This document shows, piece by piece, positions 49,882 through 59,157 of a DNA stretch of 64,000 nt. The notes under the pieces were generated by a model. It had not been told where the DNA came from and made no database searches. It saw only the letters and a list, made by a program, of their open reading frames with translations. Position numbers and translations under genes: made by a program. The DNA lies in the NCBI RefSeq assembly GCF_000217955.3, contig NZ_AFOY02000028.1, positions 1-64,000 on the forward strand, in the 5' to 3' direction. The stretch's first letter is position 1, and each line of letters starts with the position of its first letter. This DNA comes from Pseudomonas fluorescens HK44 (lineage in GTDB: Bacteria > Pseudomonadota > Gammaproteobacteria > Pseudomonadales > Pseudomonadaceae).

Positions 49882-50187
49882 ATGCCCACCATTGACCTCG
49901 ACGAAATAATAAAAGCCCTGGCGCACCCGGTACGGCGAGAAATCCTGCACTGGCTCAAAGACCCCACCGTCGAATTCCCCGACCAATCCCACAGTAACGA
50001 GCACGGCGTCTGTGCCGGGCAGATCGATCAACGTTGCGGTTTGTCGCAGTCCACTGTTTCCGCCCATCTGGCGACCTTGCAACGCGCCGGCCTGATCAGC
50101 AGCCGTAAAGTCGGCCAGTGGCATTTTTTCAAACGCAACGAGGAAACCATTCAGGAGTTCCTCCGCACCTTCAGCAAAGAGCTCTGA
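49882..50187 (+). CDS. ArsR-family HTH regulator of the MFS/ene-reductase operon
   Basis: 101 residues. DEIIKALAHPVRREILHWLKD then a wHTH with CGLSQSTVSAHLATLQRAGLIS. Cys44 and Cys52 (VCAGQIDQRCGLS) flank the recognition helix and could be redox or electrophile sensors, in keeping with the flavin ene-reductase it controls; that is inference. The canonical ELCVC metal site is absent. Confidence 0.9.
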   Translation: MPTIDLDEIIKALAHPVRREILHWLKDPTVEFPDQSHSNEHGVCAGQIDQRCGLSQSTVSAHLATLQRAGLISSRKVGQWHFFKRNEETIQEFLRTFSKEL

Positions 50188-50212
50188 CCCTTTAGCCGAT
50201 AAGGAATCGACA

Positions 50213-51379
50213 ATGCCCCTCTCGCTACTCATTCTGGCCCTGAGCGCCTTCGCCATCGGCACCACCGAGTTCGTCATCATGGGCTTGCTGCCCGATGTGG
50301 CGGCCGACCTTGGTGTGTCGATCCCTGGCGCCGGGTGGCTGGTGACCGGCTACGCCCTGGGCGTGGCCATCGGCGCGCCGTTCATGGCACTGGCCACCGC
50401 CAGACTGCCACGCAAGGCTGCACTGGTCGCGTTGATGGGCATTTTCATCATCGGCAACCTGCTCTGCGCCCTGGCCAGTGATTATCAGGTGCTGATGTTC
50501 GCCCGCGTCGTCACCGCCCTGTGCCATGGCGCGTTCTTTGGTATCGGCTCAGTGGTGGCGGCAGGTCTGGTGCCTGCCAACAAGCGTGCTTCGGCCGTGG
50601 CCCTGATGTTCACCGGCCTGACCCTGGCCAACGTGCTGGGCGTACCGCTGGGCACTGCGTTGGGTCAGGAAGCCGGCTGGCGCTCGACCTTCTGGGCGGT
50701 GACCGTGATCGGCGTGATTGCGCTGATCGGCCTGATCCGCTTCCTGCCGGCCAAACGCGACGAAGAAAAACTCGACATGCGCGCCGAACTGCGCGCCCTC
50801 AAAGGCGCCGGTATCTGGCTGTCGTTGAGCATGACCGCCCTGTTCGCCGCATCGGTCTTCACCTTGTTCACCTATGTCGCACCGCTGCTGGGTGAAGTCA
50901 CCGGGGTCTCGCCACGTGGCGTGACCTGGACCCTGGTGCTCATCGGATTGGGCCTGACGGTCGGCAACATCATCGGCGGCAAGCTGGCTGACAAAGGCAT
51001 GGCGGCGACACTGATTGGCGTGTTCATCAGCATGGCGGTGGTTTCCACCGTGCTGACCTGGACCAGCGTTGCATTGATCCCGACCGAAATCACCCTGTTC
51101 CTCTGGGCCACCGCGTGCTTTGCCGCCGTCCCCGCCCTGCAAGTGAATGTAGTGACCTTCGGCAACGCGGCACCGAACCTGGTGTCGACCCTGAACATCG
51201 GCGCTTTCAATGTCGGCAATGCACTCGGTGCCTGGGTCGGCGGCAGCGTCATCGCCCACGGTTTCGGCCTGACCAGCGTGCCCCTCGCGGCCGCTGCGCT
51301 GGCGATCCTGGCGCTGCTGGTGACCCTGATTACTTTCCGTCAGAGCGGTAATCCCGAACTGGCCCCTGCTACCAACTGA
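50213..51379 (+). CDS. MFS transporter (DHA1/AraJ-like)
   Basis: 388 residues, 12 hydrophobic segments. IGTTEFVIMGLLPDVAADLGVSIPGAGWLVTGYALGVAIGAP and RVVTALCHGAFFGIGSVVA are typical of the YdhP/AraJ/Bcr-like drug and sugar exporters. Middle gene of the operon; likely exports a toxic electrophile or drug. Confidence 0.9.
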   Translation: MPLSLLILALSAFAIGTTEFVIMGLLPDVAADLGVSIPGAGWLVTGYALGVAIGAPFMALATARLPRKAALVALMGIFIIGNLLCALASDYQVLMFARVVTALCHGAFFGIGSVVAAGLVPANKRASAVALMFTGLTLANVLGVPLGTALGQEAGWRSTFWAVTVIGVIALIGLIRFLPAKRDEEKLDMRAELRALKGAGIWLSLSMTALFAASVFTLFTYVAPLLGEVTGVSPRGVTWTLVLIGLGLTVGNIIGGKLADKGMAATLIGVFISMAVVSTVLTWTSVALIPTEITLFLWATACFAAVPALQVNVVTFGNAAPNLVSTLNIGAFNVGNALGAWVGGSVIAHGFGLTSVPLAAAALAILALLVTLITFRQSGNPELAPATN

Positions 51380-51401
51380 TACCTCACGAGGGTTGTATTA
51401 A

Positions 51402-52451
51402 ATGACGACTATTTTCGATCCGATCACACTTGGCGACTTGCAACTGGCAAACCGCATCATCATGGCGCCACTGACCCGCTGCCGCGCCGACGAAGGCCGC
51501 GTACCGAACGCACTGATGGCTGAATACTACGTGCAGCGCGCGTCCGCCGGCCTGATCCTCAGCGAGGCCACGTCGGTCACGCCGATGGGCGTCGGCTACC
51601 CGGACACCCCCGGCATCTGGTCCAACGACCAGGTGCGCGGCTGGAGCAACGTGACCAAAGCGGTGCACGGCGCCGGTGGCAAAATCTTCCTGCAGCTGTG
51701 GCATGTGGGCCGGGTTTCCCACCCGTCCTACCTGAACGGCGAAGCACCGGTTGCACCGAGCGCCATCCAGCCAAAAGGTCATGTCAGCCTGGTTCGCCCA
51801 CTGGCCGACTACCCAACGCCACGCGCACTGGAAACCGCTGAAATCGCCGATATCATCGACGCTTACCGCGTCGGTGCGGAAAACGCCAAGGCTGCCGGTT
51901 TCGACGGCGTGGAAATCCACGGCGCCAACGGCTACCTGCTCGACCAATTCCTGCAAAGCAGCACCAACCAGCGCACCGACAATTACGGTGGCTCCCTGGA
52001 AAACCGTGCTCGCCTGTTGCTGGAAGTGACCGACGCCGCCATCGAAATCTGGGGTGCAGGTCGCGTCGGTGTGCACCTGGCACCCCGCGCCGACTCCCAC
52101 GACATGGGTGACGACAACCTGTCCGAGACCTTTACCTACGTCGCTCGCGAACTGGGCAAACGCGGCATCGCGTTCATTTGCTCGCGCGAGAAAGAAGCCG
52201 GCGACAGCCTCGGCCCACAATTGAAAGAAGCTTTCGGCGGCCCGTACATTGCCAACGAACGATTCACCAAGGACAGCGCCAACGCCTGGCTCTCGAGCGG
52301 CAAGGCCGATGCAGTCGCCTTCGGCGTGCCGTTCATTGCCAACCCGGACCTGCCGGCACGCCTGAAAGCCGATGCACCATTGAACGAACCGCGTCCAGAG
52401 CTGTTCTACGGCAAGGGTCCGGTTGGTTATATCGACTATCCAACGTTGTAA
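51402..52451 (+). CDS. nemA: Old-yellow-enzyme flavin ene-reductase
   Basis: 349 residues. TIM-barrel OYE: MAPLTRCRA, LILSEATSVTP, FLQLWHVGRVSH, FDGVEIHGANGYLLDQF and YGGSLENRARLL; catalytic HGANGY. Typical of NemA/XenB: FMN, NADPH, reduces activated alkenes, N-ethylmaleimide and nitro compounds. Third gene of arsR-MFS-nemA. Confidence 0.95.
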   Translation: MTTIFDPITLGDLQLANRIIMAPLTRCRADEGRVPNALMAEYYVQRASAGLILSEATSVTPMGVGYPDTPGIWSNDQVRGWSNVTKAVHGAGGKIFLQLWHVGRVSHPSYLNGEAPVAPSAIQPKGHVSLVRPLADYPTPRALETAEIADIIDAYRVGAENAKAAGFDGVEIHGANGYLLDQFLQSSTNQRTDNYGGSLENRARLLLEVTDAAIEIWGAGRVGVHLAPRADSHDMGDDNLSETFTYVARELGKRGIAFICSREKEAGDSLGPQLKEAFGGPYIANERFTKDSANAWLSSGKADAVAFGVPFIANPDLPARLKADAPLNEPRPELFYGKGPVGYIDYPTL

Positions 52452-52463
52452 GTTCCATTCATA

Positions 52464-52493
52464 AAAAAGCCCGGGTAGAAGTACCCGGGCTTT
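52464..52493 (+). terminator. Intrinsic terminator after nemA
   Basis: AAAGCCCGGGTA-GAAG-TACCCGGGCTTT with AAAAAA upstream: ends the operon and may serve both strands. Confidence 0.9.
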
Positions 52494-52591
52494 ATGGGTA
52501 GACGTTCAACTAATGAAACAACATCTGCATTGCACCAAAACTTACAGCGGGGTTACTTTGAACCACCAACAAAACCAACAAGTGCCCCAGC

Positions 52592-53038
52592 ATGGACGCA
52601 CCACCACACAACAACCTCACGTTCACACTGACTCTCAGCAACCTCACAGATTCGATACTCTGGCGGGACGATGTCGTCCTGGATGATACTCCGCCAGCAT
52701 TCCCCTCCAAAATCATGCCGCTCAGCACTCAACTAATTACTTTGAAAGGCAATCCACAGCTGCCGCAAAGCATCAATATCGACTACAACATTAGAAAAAC
52801 CATCTTTAGCACTCAGGCCGTTTACACTAATTACCGTCAAACCGTGCATATCAAAACAGCCTTTGAATACACTCATCGAAAACGCCTGAATCATCGGCCA
52901 CCGAAAGTTGAATTCTTTTGGGAGCACCACGCGCTGTCCGTTGGGGAGGTACCGATCTACAGTCAGTCCTTTCTTGAAGCTAAAAGCGACAGCTTCCCCT
53001 ACAACTACAATGTGCTCGCTGTCATCATGGAGCGCTGA
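52592..53038 (+). CDS. Orphan protein A of an AT-rich pair
   Basis: 148 residues, no signal peptide. LTFTLTLSNLTDSILWRDDVVLDDTPPAFPSKIMPLS suggests an N-terminal beta-sandwich strand set ending in an aromatic/acidic turn; HIKTAFEYTHRKRLNHRPPKVEFFW in the middle. The region is AT-richer than neighbours. No family recognised; the strand pattern (xTLTLSNxTxxxL) resembles the second gene's N-terminal strands. Confidence 0.72.
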   Translation: MDAPPHNNLTFTLTLSNLTDSILWRDDVVLDDTPPAFPSKIMPLSTQLITLKGNPQLPQSINIDYNIRKTIFSTQAVYTNYRQTVHIKTAFEYTHRKRLNHRPPKVEFFWEHHALSVGEVPIYSQSFLEAKSDSFPYNYNVLAVIMER

Positions 53039-53090
53039 ACCGTGGTCCGATAAGTCCCTGAAACCACTTACTTAATCGAAAGGAATCGAC

Positions 53091-53738
53091 ATGAACGACA
53101 TCAAAGACACCAGCAACAACTACGAAGACCTGTTCTCGTTTTTCAACTACACATCCATTGGAGTGCTTTACAACCTGACGCCGCTTCTATTCAGCGAGGA
53201 AAACCAGCAAGCACTGGATGAGTTGATTGGGGTCGCCAAGGTTGAATTGATCAGCCTGTTAGATCAAATTAATTCGGAGCACGCCCAGAACAAAAAAATC
53301 GAACAGTGGCGAAATCAAAACAAGCGCTCGAACATCACTCGCGTGATAGTCAAACTCATCAACAACTCCTCTCACACGTTTAAAATTGCACAGACCAGCT
53401 TGCCACTGCACACATCAGAGCGTGAGTCATTCCTGCTCCCCGCGTACGGCAATACAGCATTCAAATCCGATTTCGCCTATACATACGCCTATCCTTGGCA
53501 AAAAAACAAAATCATGTTCAATCAGTTCGTGGATTTTATCGATCAGAACGTCGGGGTACGTTTTGATCTCGGCATGATAATGAATACGTCCTTCGGCGTT
53601 CTGTCGCCAACACACAGGGCAAGGGTAAAAAACACCGTCACCTCCATTGGCTCATCCAAAATCAATTGCTCAACCCAAATCACGAGCATGGGAGAGAATG
53701 AGCCTTTCAATTTCGAGGTGGAAATCACGCTGGGCTGA
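53091..53738 (+). CDS. Orphan protein B of an AT-rich pair
   Basis: 215 residues, AAGGAA before ATG. N-terminal helix-rich part (DLFSFFNYTSIGVLYNLTPLLFSEENQQALDEL), then beta strands ITRVIVKLINNSSHTFKIAQTSLPLHTSE with 'N-N-S' turn, LLPAYGNTAFKSD and FNFEVEITLG at the end. The strand set recalls aegerolysin or actinoporin-like sandwich folds but not strongly enough to call. No signal peptide; gap to gene A is 52 bases. Confidence 0.75.
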   Translation: MNDIKDTSNNYEDLFSFFNYTSIGVLYNLTPLLFSEENQQALDELIGVAKVELISLLDQINSEHAQNKKIEQWRNQNKRSNITRVIVKLINNSSHTFKIAQTSLPLHTSERESFLLPAYGNTAFKSDFAYTYAYPWQKNKIMFNQFVDFIDQNVGVRFDLGMIMNTSFGVLSPTHRARVKNTVTSIGSSKINCSTQITSMGENEPFNFEVEITLG

Positions 53739-53928
53739 AGCAGCGCCCATTCCGGATTGCTCTCACCTTTTCACATCTACGACACAAAATTCCTACAAAA
53801 TACGTAGCTTGCTACCTGTCATCGCGAAGCGCGTCCGTATATAAAAGCACCCATTACGACAACGCGGGCGAAGAGTTGACCTTCGCCCGCGTCTATTGAC
53901 AGAAACGAATCCGATTACGCATCTTGTT

Positions 53929-54561
53929 TCATTTGCGCAGGCTGGGGCTCAAGCGCAGCATATCCAACCCTGTATCGACCCAACGCTCGGCTTCGGAGTG
54001 CAGTTGAAAACTGTCAGGAGCGAGCAGCCACTGATACAGGATGCCATTGATGTAGGCATGCATGCTGATCGCCGCACGGGCAGTGTCGAGGTTTTCCGGC
54101 ATCTGCCCCCGATTCACCGCATTACGCAGGGCCAGGCCGATGCGCACATTGCAATCGAGGCTGACCTCCCGGCGCTGCTGGCGCAGATCACACATTTCAT
54201 CAGTGAATTCGCACTTGTGGAACAGAATCTCATTGATGCGTCGGGTCTTCGGGTCCAGGGCAACTTGATGAAACAAATGAATCAGCAGTTTGCGCATGCA
54301 TCCCAGCGGATCCTCTTCCTCTTCACTTTCGCTCGCCCGGGCCATCTCATCCAGCGGCTCATGCAAGCTGTCGAGCATGGCCTGAACCAGATCGGCCTTA
54401 TTGCTGAAATGCCAGTAGATGGCCCCGCGCGTAACACCGGCCAGGGTAGCGATGTCCGCCAGTGTCGTGCGCGCCACGCCCCTTTCGTAAAAGGCCTTTT
54501 CTGCCGCTTCGAGTATCTGGCTGCGGGTTTCTTGAGCTTCCTCTTTGGTGCGACGGACCAT
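53929..54561 (-). CDS. emhR: TetR-type repressor of the RND efflux operon (TtgR/EmhR-like)
   Basis: 210 residues. TetR HTH: RSQILEAAEKAFYERGVARTTLADIATLAGVTRGAIYWHFSNKADL. The ligand domain (RINEILFHKCEFTDEMCDLRQQR, MHAYINGILYQWLL) is that of TtgR-group repressors, which bind plant phenolics and antibiotics. Divergent from emhABC and shares its operator. Confidence 0.93.
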   Translation of the reverse strand: MVRRTKEEAQETRSQILEAAEKAFYERGVARTTLADIATLAGVTRGAIYWHFSNKADLVQAMLDSLHEPLDEMARASESEEEEDPLGCMRKLLIHLFHQVALDPKTRRINEILFHKCEFTDEMCDLRQQRREVSLDCNVRIGLALRNAVNRGQMPENLDTARAAISMHAYINGILYQWLLAPDSFQLHSEAERWVDTGLDMLRLSPSLRK

Positions 54562-54828
54562 GGCAGTAAAACCTCAATCAGGAATGCTTCAGCGATGTCT
54601 GTACACCGTCTGAACAAATGTGGGGGCGAGCGCTCTGAGGTCTCGTCCCCAGCCTACAATTCTCACCTTGCATCGACTTTTGTAACCGGGTGGTTACTGA
54701 GTCAGGCTATTTACAAACAACCATGAACGTAAGTATATTCCTTAGCAAGCTACTTATCCACCCGGTACAATTTTTTTACCTTTCCACTTTTCTGGTGCGC
54801 CTGTTGCGCGCCTGACCCGAGGATCTTC
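54562..54828 (+). promoter_or_regulatory. emhR-emhABC intergenic operator/promoter
   Basis: TTTACA (54,710-54,715), 18 bases, TATATT (54,734-54,739) is a good promoter for emhA. The segment TTTACAAACAACCATGAACG and its continuation GTAAGTATATTCC closely resembles the TtgR operator as I remember it from P. putida (differences about 2 bases), overlapping the -35 and -10. Repression would block the divergent emhR promoter as well. Confidence 0.75.
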
Positions 54829-55986
54829 ATGCAATTCAAGCCAGCTGTTACCGCTCTGGTTACTGCCGTCGCCCTGGCATCGCTGCTCAGCGGATGTAAA
54901 AAGGAAGAGGCGGCCCCTGCCGCTCCAGCCCCTCAGGTCGGCGTCGTAACCCTTCAACCTCAAGCCTTTACCCTGACATCCGAGCTGCCGGGCCGCACAA
55001 CGGCCTACCGCATCGCGGAAGTTCGTCCACAGGTCAACGGCATCATTCTCAAGCGCCTGTTTAAAGAAGGCGGCGAAGTGAAGGAAGGCCAGCAGCTTTA
55101 TCAGATCGACCCTTCGGTCTATGAAGCCACGCTGAATAGTGCGCAAGCCAATCTGCAATCGACCAAGTCGATTTCCGATCGCTACAAACAACTGGTCAGC
55201 GAGCAAGCCGTAAGCCGTCAGGAATACGACACCGCCGTGGCCAACCGCCTGCAATCGGAAGCGGCCCTGAAAAGCGCGCAGATCAATGTGCGCTACACCA
55301 AGGTTTATGCGCCGATTTCCGGTCGCATCGGCCGCTCTTCGGTTACCGAAGGTGCGCTGGTCAACAATGGTCAGGCAGACGCCATGGCCGTGATCCAGCA
55401 ACTGGACCCGATCTACGTCGACGTTACCCAGTCCTCGGTCGAGCTGCTGGAACTGCGCCGCGAACTGGAAAGCGGTCGTCTGCAAAAGGCTGGCGAGAAT
55501 GCCGCCATGGTCAAGCTGACCCTCGAAGACGGCAGCCAGTACAAGCAACAAGGCAAGCTTGAGTTCTCTGAAGTGTCGGTCGACCAGACCACCGGTTCCG
55601 TGACCTTGCGCGCCGTGTTCCCGAACCCGGACCACACCCTGCTGCCGGGCATGTTCGTTCATGCACAACTGCAAGCAGGTGTGAACGCGGCGGCGATTCT
55701 CGCGCCGCAACAGGGCGTGACCCGTGACCTCAAAGGGGCGCCAACCGCTCTGGTGGTCGGTGCGGACAACAAGGTCGAACTGCGTCAGCTCAAGGCCAGT
55801 CGCACCGTTGGCAGCCAATGGCTGGTTGAAGACGGCCTCAAGGCCGGCGATCGCCTGATCACCGAAGGACTGCAATTCGTCAGACCGGGCGTTGAAGTCA
55901 AAGTCAGCGAAGCGACTAACATAGCAGCGAAAAACCCGGCCCCTGCGCAGGCATCAAACAAAGTAGCAGGCGGCAAAGCGGAGTAA
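54829..55986 (+). CDS. emhA: RND efflux periplasmic adaptor (MexA/TtgA/EmhA-like)
   Basis: 385 residues, lipoprotein signal with SLLSGCK. MFP hairpin: YQIDPSVYEATLNSAQANLQSTKSISDRY, KVYAPISGRIGRSSVTEG and TVTLRAVFPNPDHTLLPGMFV. C-terminal tail is Ala/Lys rich. Connects inner and outer membrane pump parts. Three bases separate its stop from emhB. Confidence 0.95.
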   Translation: MQFKPAVTALVTAVALASLLSGCKKEEAAPAAPAPQVGVVTLQPQAFTLTSELPGRTTAYRIAEVRPQVNGIILKRLFKEGGEVKEGQQLYQIDPSVYEATLNSAQANLQSTKSISDRYKQLVSEQAVSRQEYDTAVANRLQSEAALKSAQINVRYTKVYAPISGRIGRSSVTEGALVNNGQADAMAVIQQLDPIYVDVTQSSVELLELRRELESGRLQKAGENAAMVKLTLEDGSQYKQQGKLEFSEVSVDQTTGSVTLRAVFPNPDHTLLPGMFVHAQLQAGVNAAAILAPQQGVTRDLKGAPTALVVGADNKVELRQLKASRTVGSQWLVEDGLKAGDRLITEGLQFVRPGVEVKVSEATNIAAKNPAPAQASNKVAGGKAE

Positions 55987-55989
55987 ACC

Positions 55990-58900
55990 ATGTCGAAATT
56001 TTTTATCGACCGTCCAATTTTCGCCTGGGTAATTGCCCTGGTGATCATGTTGGTCGGGGCACTATCGATCCTCAAGTTGCCGATCAACCAATACCCGAGC
56101 ATCGCCCCGCCGGCGATCGCCATTTCCGTCACCTACCCGGGTGCTTCTGCACAAACCGTGCAGGACACCGTGGTACAGGTGATCGAACAGCAGCTCAACG
56201 GTATCGATAACCTGCGTTATGTGTCCTCGGAAAGTAACTCCGACGGCAGCATGACCATTACCGCGACCTTCGAGCAGGGCACCAGCTCCGATACCGCACA
56301 GGTTCAGGTCCAGAACAAACTGAACCTGGCCACCCCGCTGCTGCCGCAAGAAGTGCAGCAACAGGGTATCCGCGTGACCAAGGCAGTGAAAAACTTCCTG
56401 ATGGTCATCGGCGTGGTCTCGCGCGACGGCAGCATGACCAAGGACGACCTGTCCAACTACATCGTTTCCAACATGCAGGACCCGATCTCACGGACTGCCG
56501 GTGTCGGTGACTTCCAGGTGTTTGGTGCCCAGTACGCCATGCGTATCTGGCTCGACCCGGCCAAGTTGAACAACTTCAACCTGACCCCGGTCGATGTCAA
56601 AACCGCCATCGCCGCGCAGAACGTCCAGGTTTCCTCCGGTCAACTCGGCGGCCTGCCCGCCCTGCCCGGCCAACAACTGAACGCGACGATCATCGGCAAG
56701 ACCCGCTTGCAGACAGCCGAGCAGTTCAAGGAAATCCTGCTCCGGGTCAACAAGGACGGCTCGCAGGTTCGCCTGTCTGATGTCGCCGATGTCGGCCTCG
56801 GTGGCGAGAACTACAGCGTCAGCGCCCAGTTCAACGGCAGCCCGGCTTCCGGTCTGGCAGTGAAACTGGCCAACGGCGCCAACGCCCTCGACACCGCTAA
56901 AGCGCTACGCAAGACCATCGACAACCTCAAGCCGTTCTTCCCGCAAGGGATGGAAGTGGTGTTCCCGTACGACACCACTCCGGTGGTGACCGAGTCGATC
57001 AAGGGTGTGGTTGAAACCCTGGTCGAAGCGATCGTGCTGGTATTCCTGGTGATGTTCCTGTTCCTGCAAAACTTCCGCGCCACAGTCATCACCACCATGA
57101 CCGTACCGGTGGTTCTGCTGGGTACGTTCGGGATCCTCGCGGCGTTCGGTTTCAGCATCAACACCCTGACCATGTTCGGCATGGTGCTCGCCATCGGCTT
57201 GCTGGTGGACGATGCCATCGTCGTGGTGGAAAACGTCGAACGGGTGATGAGCGAAGAAGGACTCTCGCCCAAGGAAGCCACCAAGAAATCCATGGGCCAG
57301 ATCCAGGGGGCACTGGTCGGTATCGCGTTGGTTCTGTCGGCAGTACTGCTGCCGATGGCGTTCTTCAGCGGTTCGACCGGGGTGATCTACAAGCAGTTCT
57401 CGATCACCATCGTTTCGGCCATGGCGTTGTCGGTCCTGGTGGCCTTGATCTTCACCCCGGCGCTTTGCGCCACCATGCTCAAGGCAATTCCGAAAGGCGA
57501 GCACGGCGCTCCGAAACGCGGCTTCTTCGGCTGGTTCAACCGTAACTTCGACCGTAGCGTCAAAAGCTACGAGCGCGGTGTCGGCAACATGCTCAAGCAC
57601 AAGGCGCCGTTCCTGCTGGCCTACATCATCATCGTCGTCGGCATGATCTGGCTGTTCACCCGCATTCCAACGGCGTTCCTGCCGGAAGAAGACCAGGGCG
57701 TACTGTTTGCCCAGGTCCAGACCCCGGCCGGCTCCACCTCCCAGCGTACCCAAGTGGTCGTGGACGAGATGCGGGAATTCCTGCTGCGTCCTGGCAAGGA
57801 CGGCGGTGAAGGCGATGCGGTGAACTCGGTGTTTACCGTGACCGGCTTCAACTTTGCCGGCCGTGGCCAGAGCTCGGGCATGGCGTTCATCATGCTCAAG
57901 CCTTGGGGTGAGCGGAACGCCGACAACAGCGTGTTCAAGGTCGCGGCCCGTGCCCAACAGCACTTCTTCACCTTCCGTGACGCCATGGTGTTCGCTTTCG
58001 CGCCACCTGCGGTACTGGAACTGGGTAACGCCACCGGTTTCGACGTGTTCCTGCAGGATCGCGCCGGCATCGGTCACGACAAGTTGATGGCTGCCCGCAA
58101 CCAGTTCCTCGGTATGGCGGCGCAGAGCAAGGTGCTGTCGCAGGTGCGTCCGAACGGCCTGAACGACGAACCGCAATACCAGCTGGAAATCGACGATGAA
58201 AAGGCCAGTGCCTTGGGCATCACGATGGCCGACATCAACAGCACGCTGTCAATCGCGCTGGGCAGTAGCTACGTCAACGACTTCATCGACCGTGGTCGAG
58301 TGAAAAAGGTTTACGTACAAGGCCAGCCGGGTGCTCGCATGAGCCCTGAAGACCTGAAGAAATGGTACGTACGCAACAGCCACGGCACCATGGTTCCGTT
58401 CTCCGCGTTCGCCAAGGGCGAGTGGATCTACGGCTCGCCGAAACTGGCGCGTTACAACGGCGTAGAGGCCGTGGAAATCCTCGGTACTCCGGCGCCTGGC
58501 TACAGTACCGGTGAGGCCATGGCCGAAGTCGAAGCCCTGGCCCAGAAACTGCCGGCAGGCGTGGGTATTTCCTGGACTGGTCTGTCGTATGAGGAGCGTC
58601 TGTCCGGCTCGCAAGCTCCGGCGCTGTACGCCTTGTCGTTGCTGATGGTCTTCCTCTGTCTGGCAGCGCTGTACGAAAGCTGGTCGATTCCGATTGCGGT
58701 AATGCTGGTTGTACCGCTGGGGATCATCGGTGCCCTGCTCGCCACCAGCCTGCGCGGCCTGTCCAACGACGTGTACTTCCAGGTGGGTCTATTGACCACC
58801 ATCGGTCTGGCGGCGAAAAACGCCATTCTGATTGTCGAATTTGCCAAGGAACTGCATGAACAAGGGCGCAGCCTGACTGACGCAGCCATCGAAGCCTGTC

Positions 58901-59157
58901 GGATGCGTTTGCGACCGATCATCATGACCTCGCTGGCGTTCGTCCTCGGCGTGGTACCGCTGGCCATTTCCACCGGCGCAGGTTCGGGTAGCCAGCATGC
59001 GATCGGTACCGGCGTCATCGGCGGTATGCTGACGGCCACCGTACTGGCGATCTTCTGGGTCCCACTGTTCTTTGTCACCGTGTCGTCGATGGGTCAACGC
59101 AAGACTGCGGACCAGGATGTCGACGCTATTGAAACTCCTAAAGAGGCTGGCCAATGA
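55990..59157 (+). CDS. emhB: RND efflux inner-membrane pump (MexB/TtgB/EmhB-like)
   Basis: 1,055 residues. Canonical HAE1 features: MSKFFIDRPIFAWVIALVIML start, VVEQ..DNLRYVSSESNSDGS, LVDDAIVVVENVERVM (proton relay Asp pair), ARIPTAFLPEEDQG, and C-terminal GGSQHAIGTGVIGGM. Exports solvents, antibiotics and phenolics with protons. It overlaps emhC by 4 bases. Confidence 0.97.
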   Translation: MSKFFIDRPIFAWVIALVIMLVGALSILKLPINQYPSIAPPAIAISVTYPGASAQTVQDTVVQVIEQQLNGIDNLRYVSSESNSDGSMTITATFEQGTSSDTAQVQVQNKLNLATPLLPQEVQQQGIRVTKAVKNFLMVIGVVSRDGSMTKDDLSNYIVSNMQDPISRTAGVGDFQVFGAQYAMRIWLDPAKLNNFNLTPVDVKTAIAAQNVQVSSGQLGGLPALPGQQLNATIIGKTRLQTAEQFKEILLRVNKDGSQVRLSDVADVGLGGENYSVSAQFNGSPASGLAVKLANGANALDTAKALRKTIDNLKPFFPQGMEVVFPYDTTPVVTESIKGVVETLVEAIVLVFLVMFLFLQNFRATVITTMTVPVVLLGTFGILAAFGFSINTLTMFGMVLAIGLLVDDAIVVVENVERVMSEEGLSPKEATKKSMGQIQGALVGIALVLSAVLLPMAFFSGSTGVIYKQFSITIVSAMALSVLVALIFTPALCATMLKAIPKGEHGAPKRGFFGWFNRNFDRSVKSYERGVGNMLKHKAPFLLAYIIIVVGMIWLFTRIPTAFLPEEDQGVLFAQVQTPAGSTSQRTQVVVDEMREFLLRPGKDGGEGDAVNSVFTVTGFNFAGRGQSSGMAFIMLKPWGERNADNSVFKVAARAQQHFFTFRDAMVFAFAPPAVLELGNATGFDVFLQDRAGIGHDKLMAARNQFLGMAAQSKVLSQVRPNGLNDEPQYQLEIDDEKASALGITMADINSTLSIALGSSYVNDFIDRGRVKKVYVQGQPGARMSPEDLKKWYVRNSHGTMVPFSAFAKGEWIYGSPKLARYNGVEAVEILGTPAPGYSTGEAMAEVEALAQKLPAGVGISWTGLSYEERLSGSQAPALYALSLLMVFLCLAALYESWSIPIAVMLVVPLGIIGALLATSLRGLSNDVYFQVGLLTTIGLAAKNAILIVEFAKELHEQGRSLTDAAIEACRMRLRPIIMTSLAFVLGVVPLAISTGAGSGSQHAIGTGVIGGMLTATVLAIFWVPLFFVTVSSMGQRKTADQDVDAIETPKEAGQ

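Noticed and set aside
52592..53738. Considered calling the orphan pair a toxin system
   Set aside because: No recognised toxin domain or signal peptide; only weak fold resemblance, so left as unknown.
54754..55875. 373-codon minus-strand open frame over emhA
   Set aside because: Mirrors emhA codons; overlaps the operator and promoter of that operon.
56905..58176. 423-codon minus-strand open frame inside emhB
   Set aside because: His/Glu/Gln-rich shadow of the RND pump gene; no motif, no start signal.
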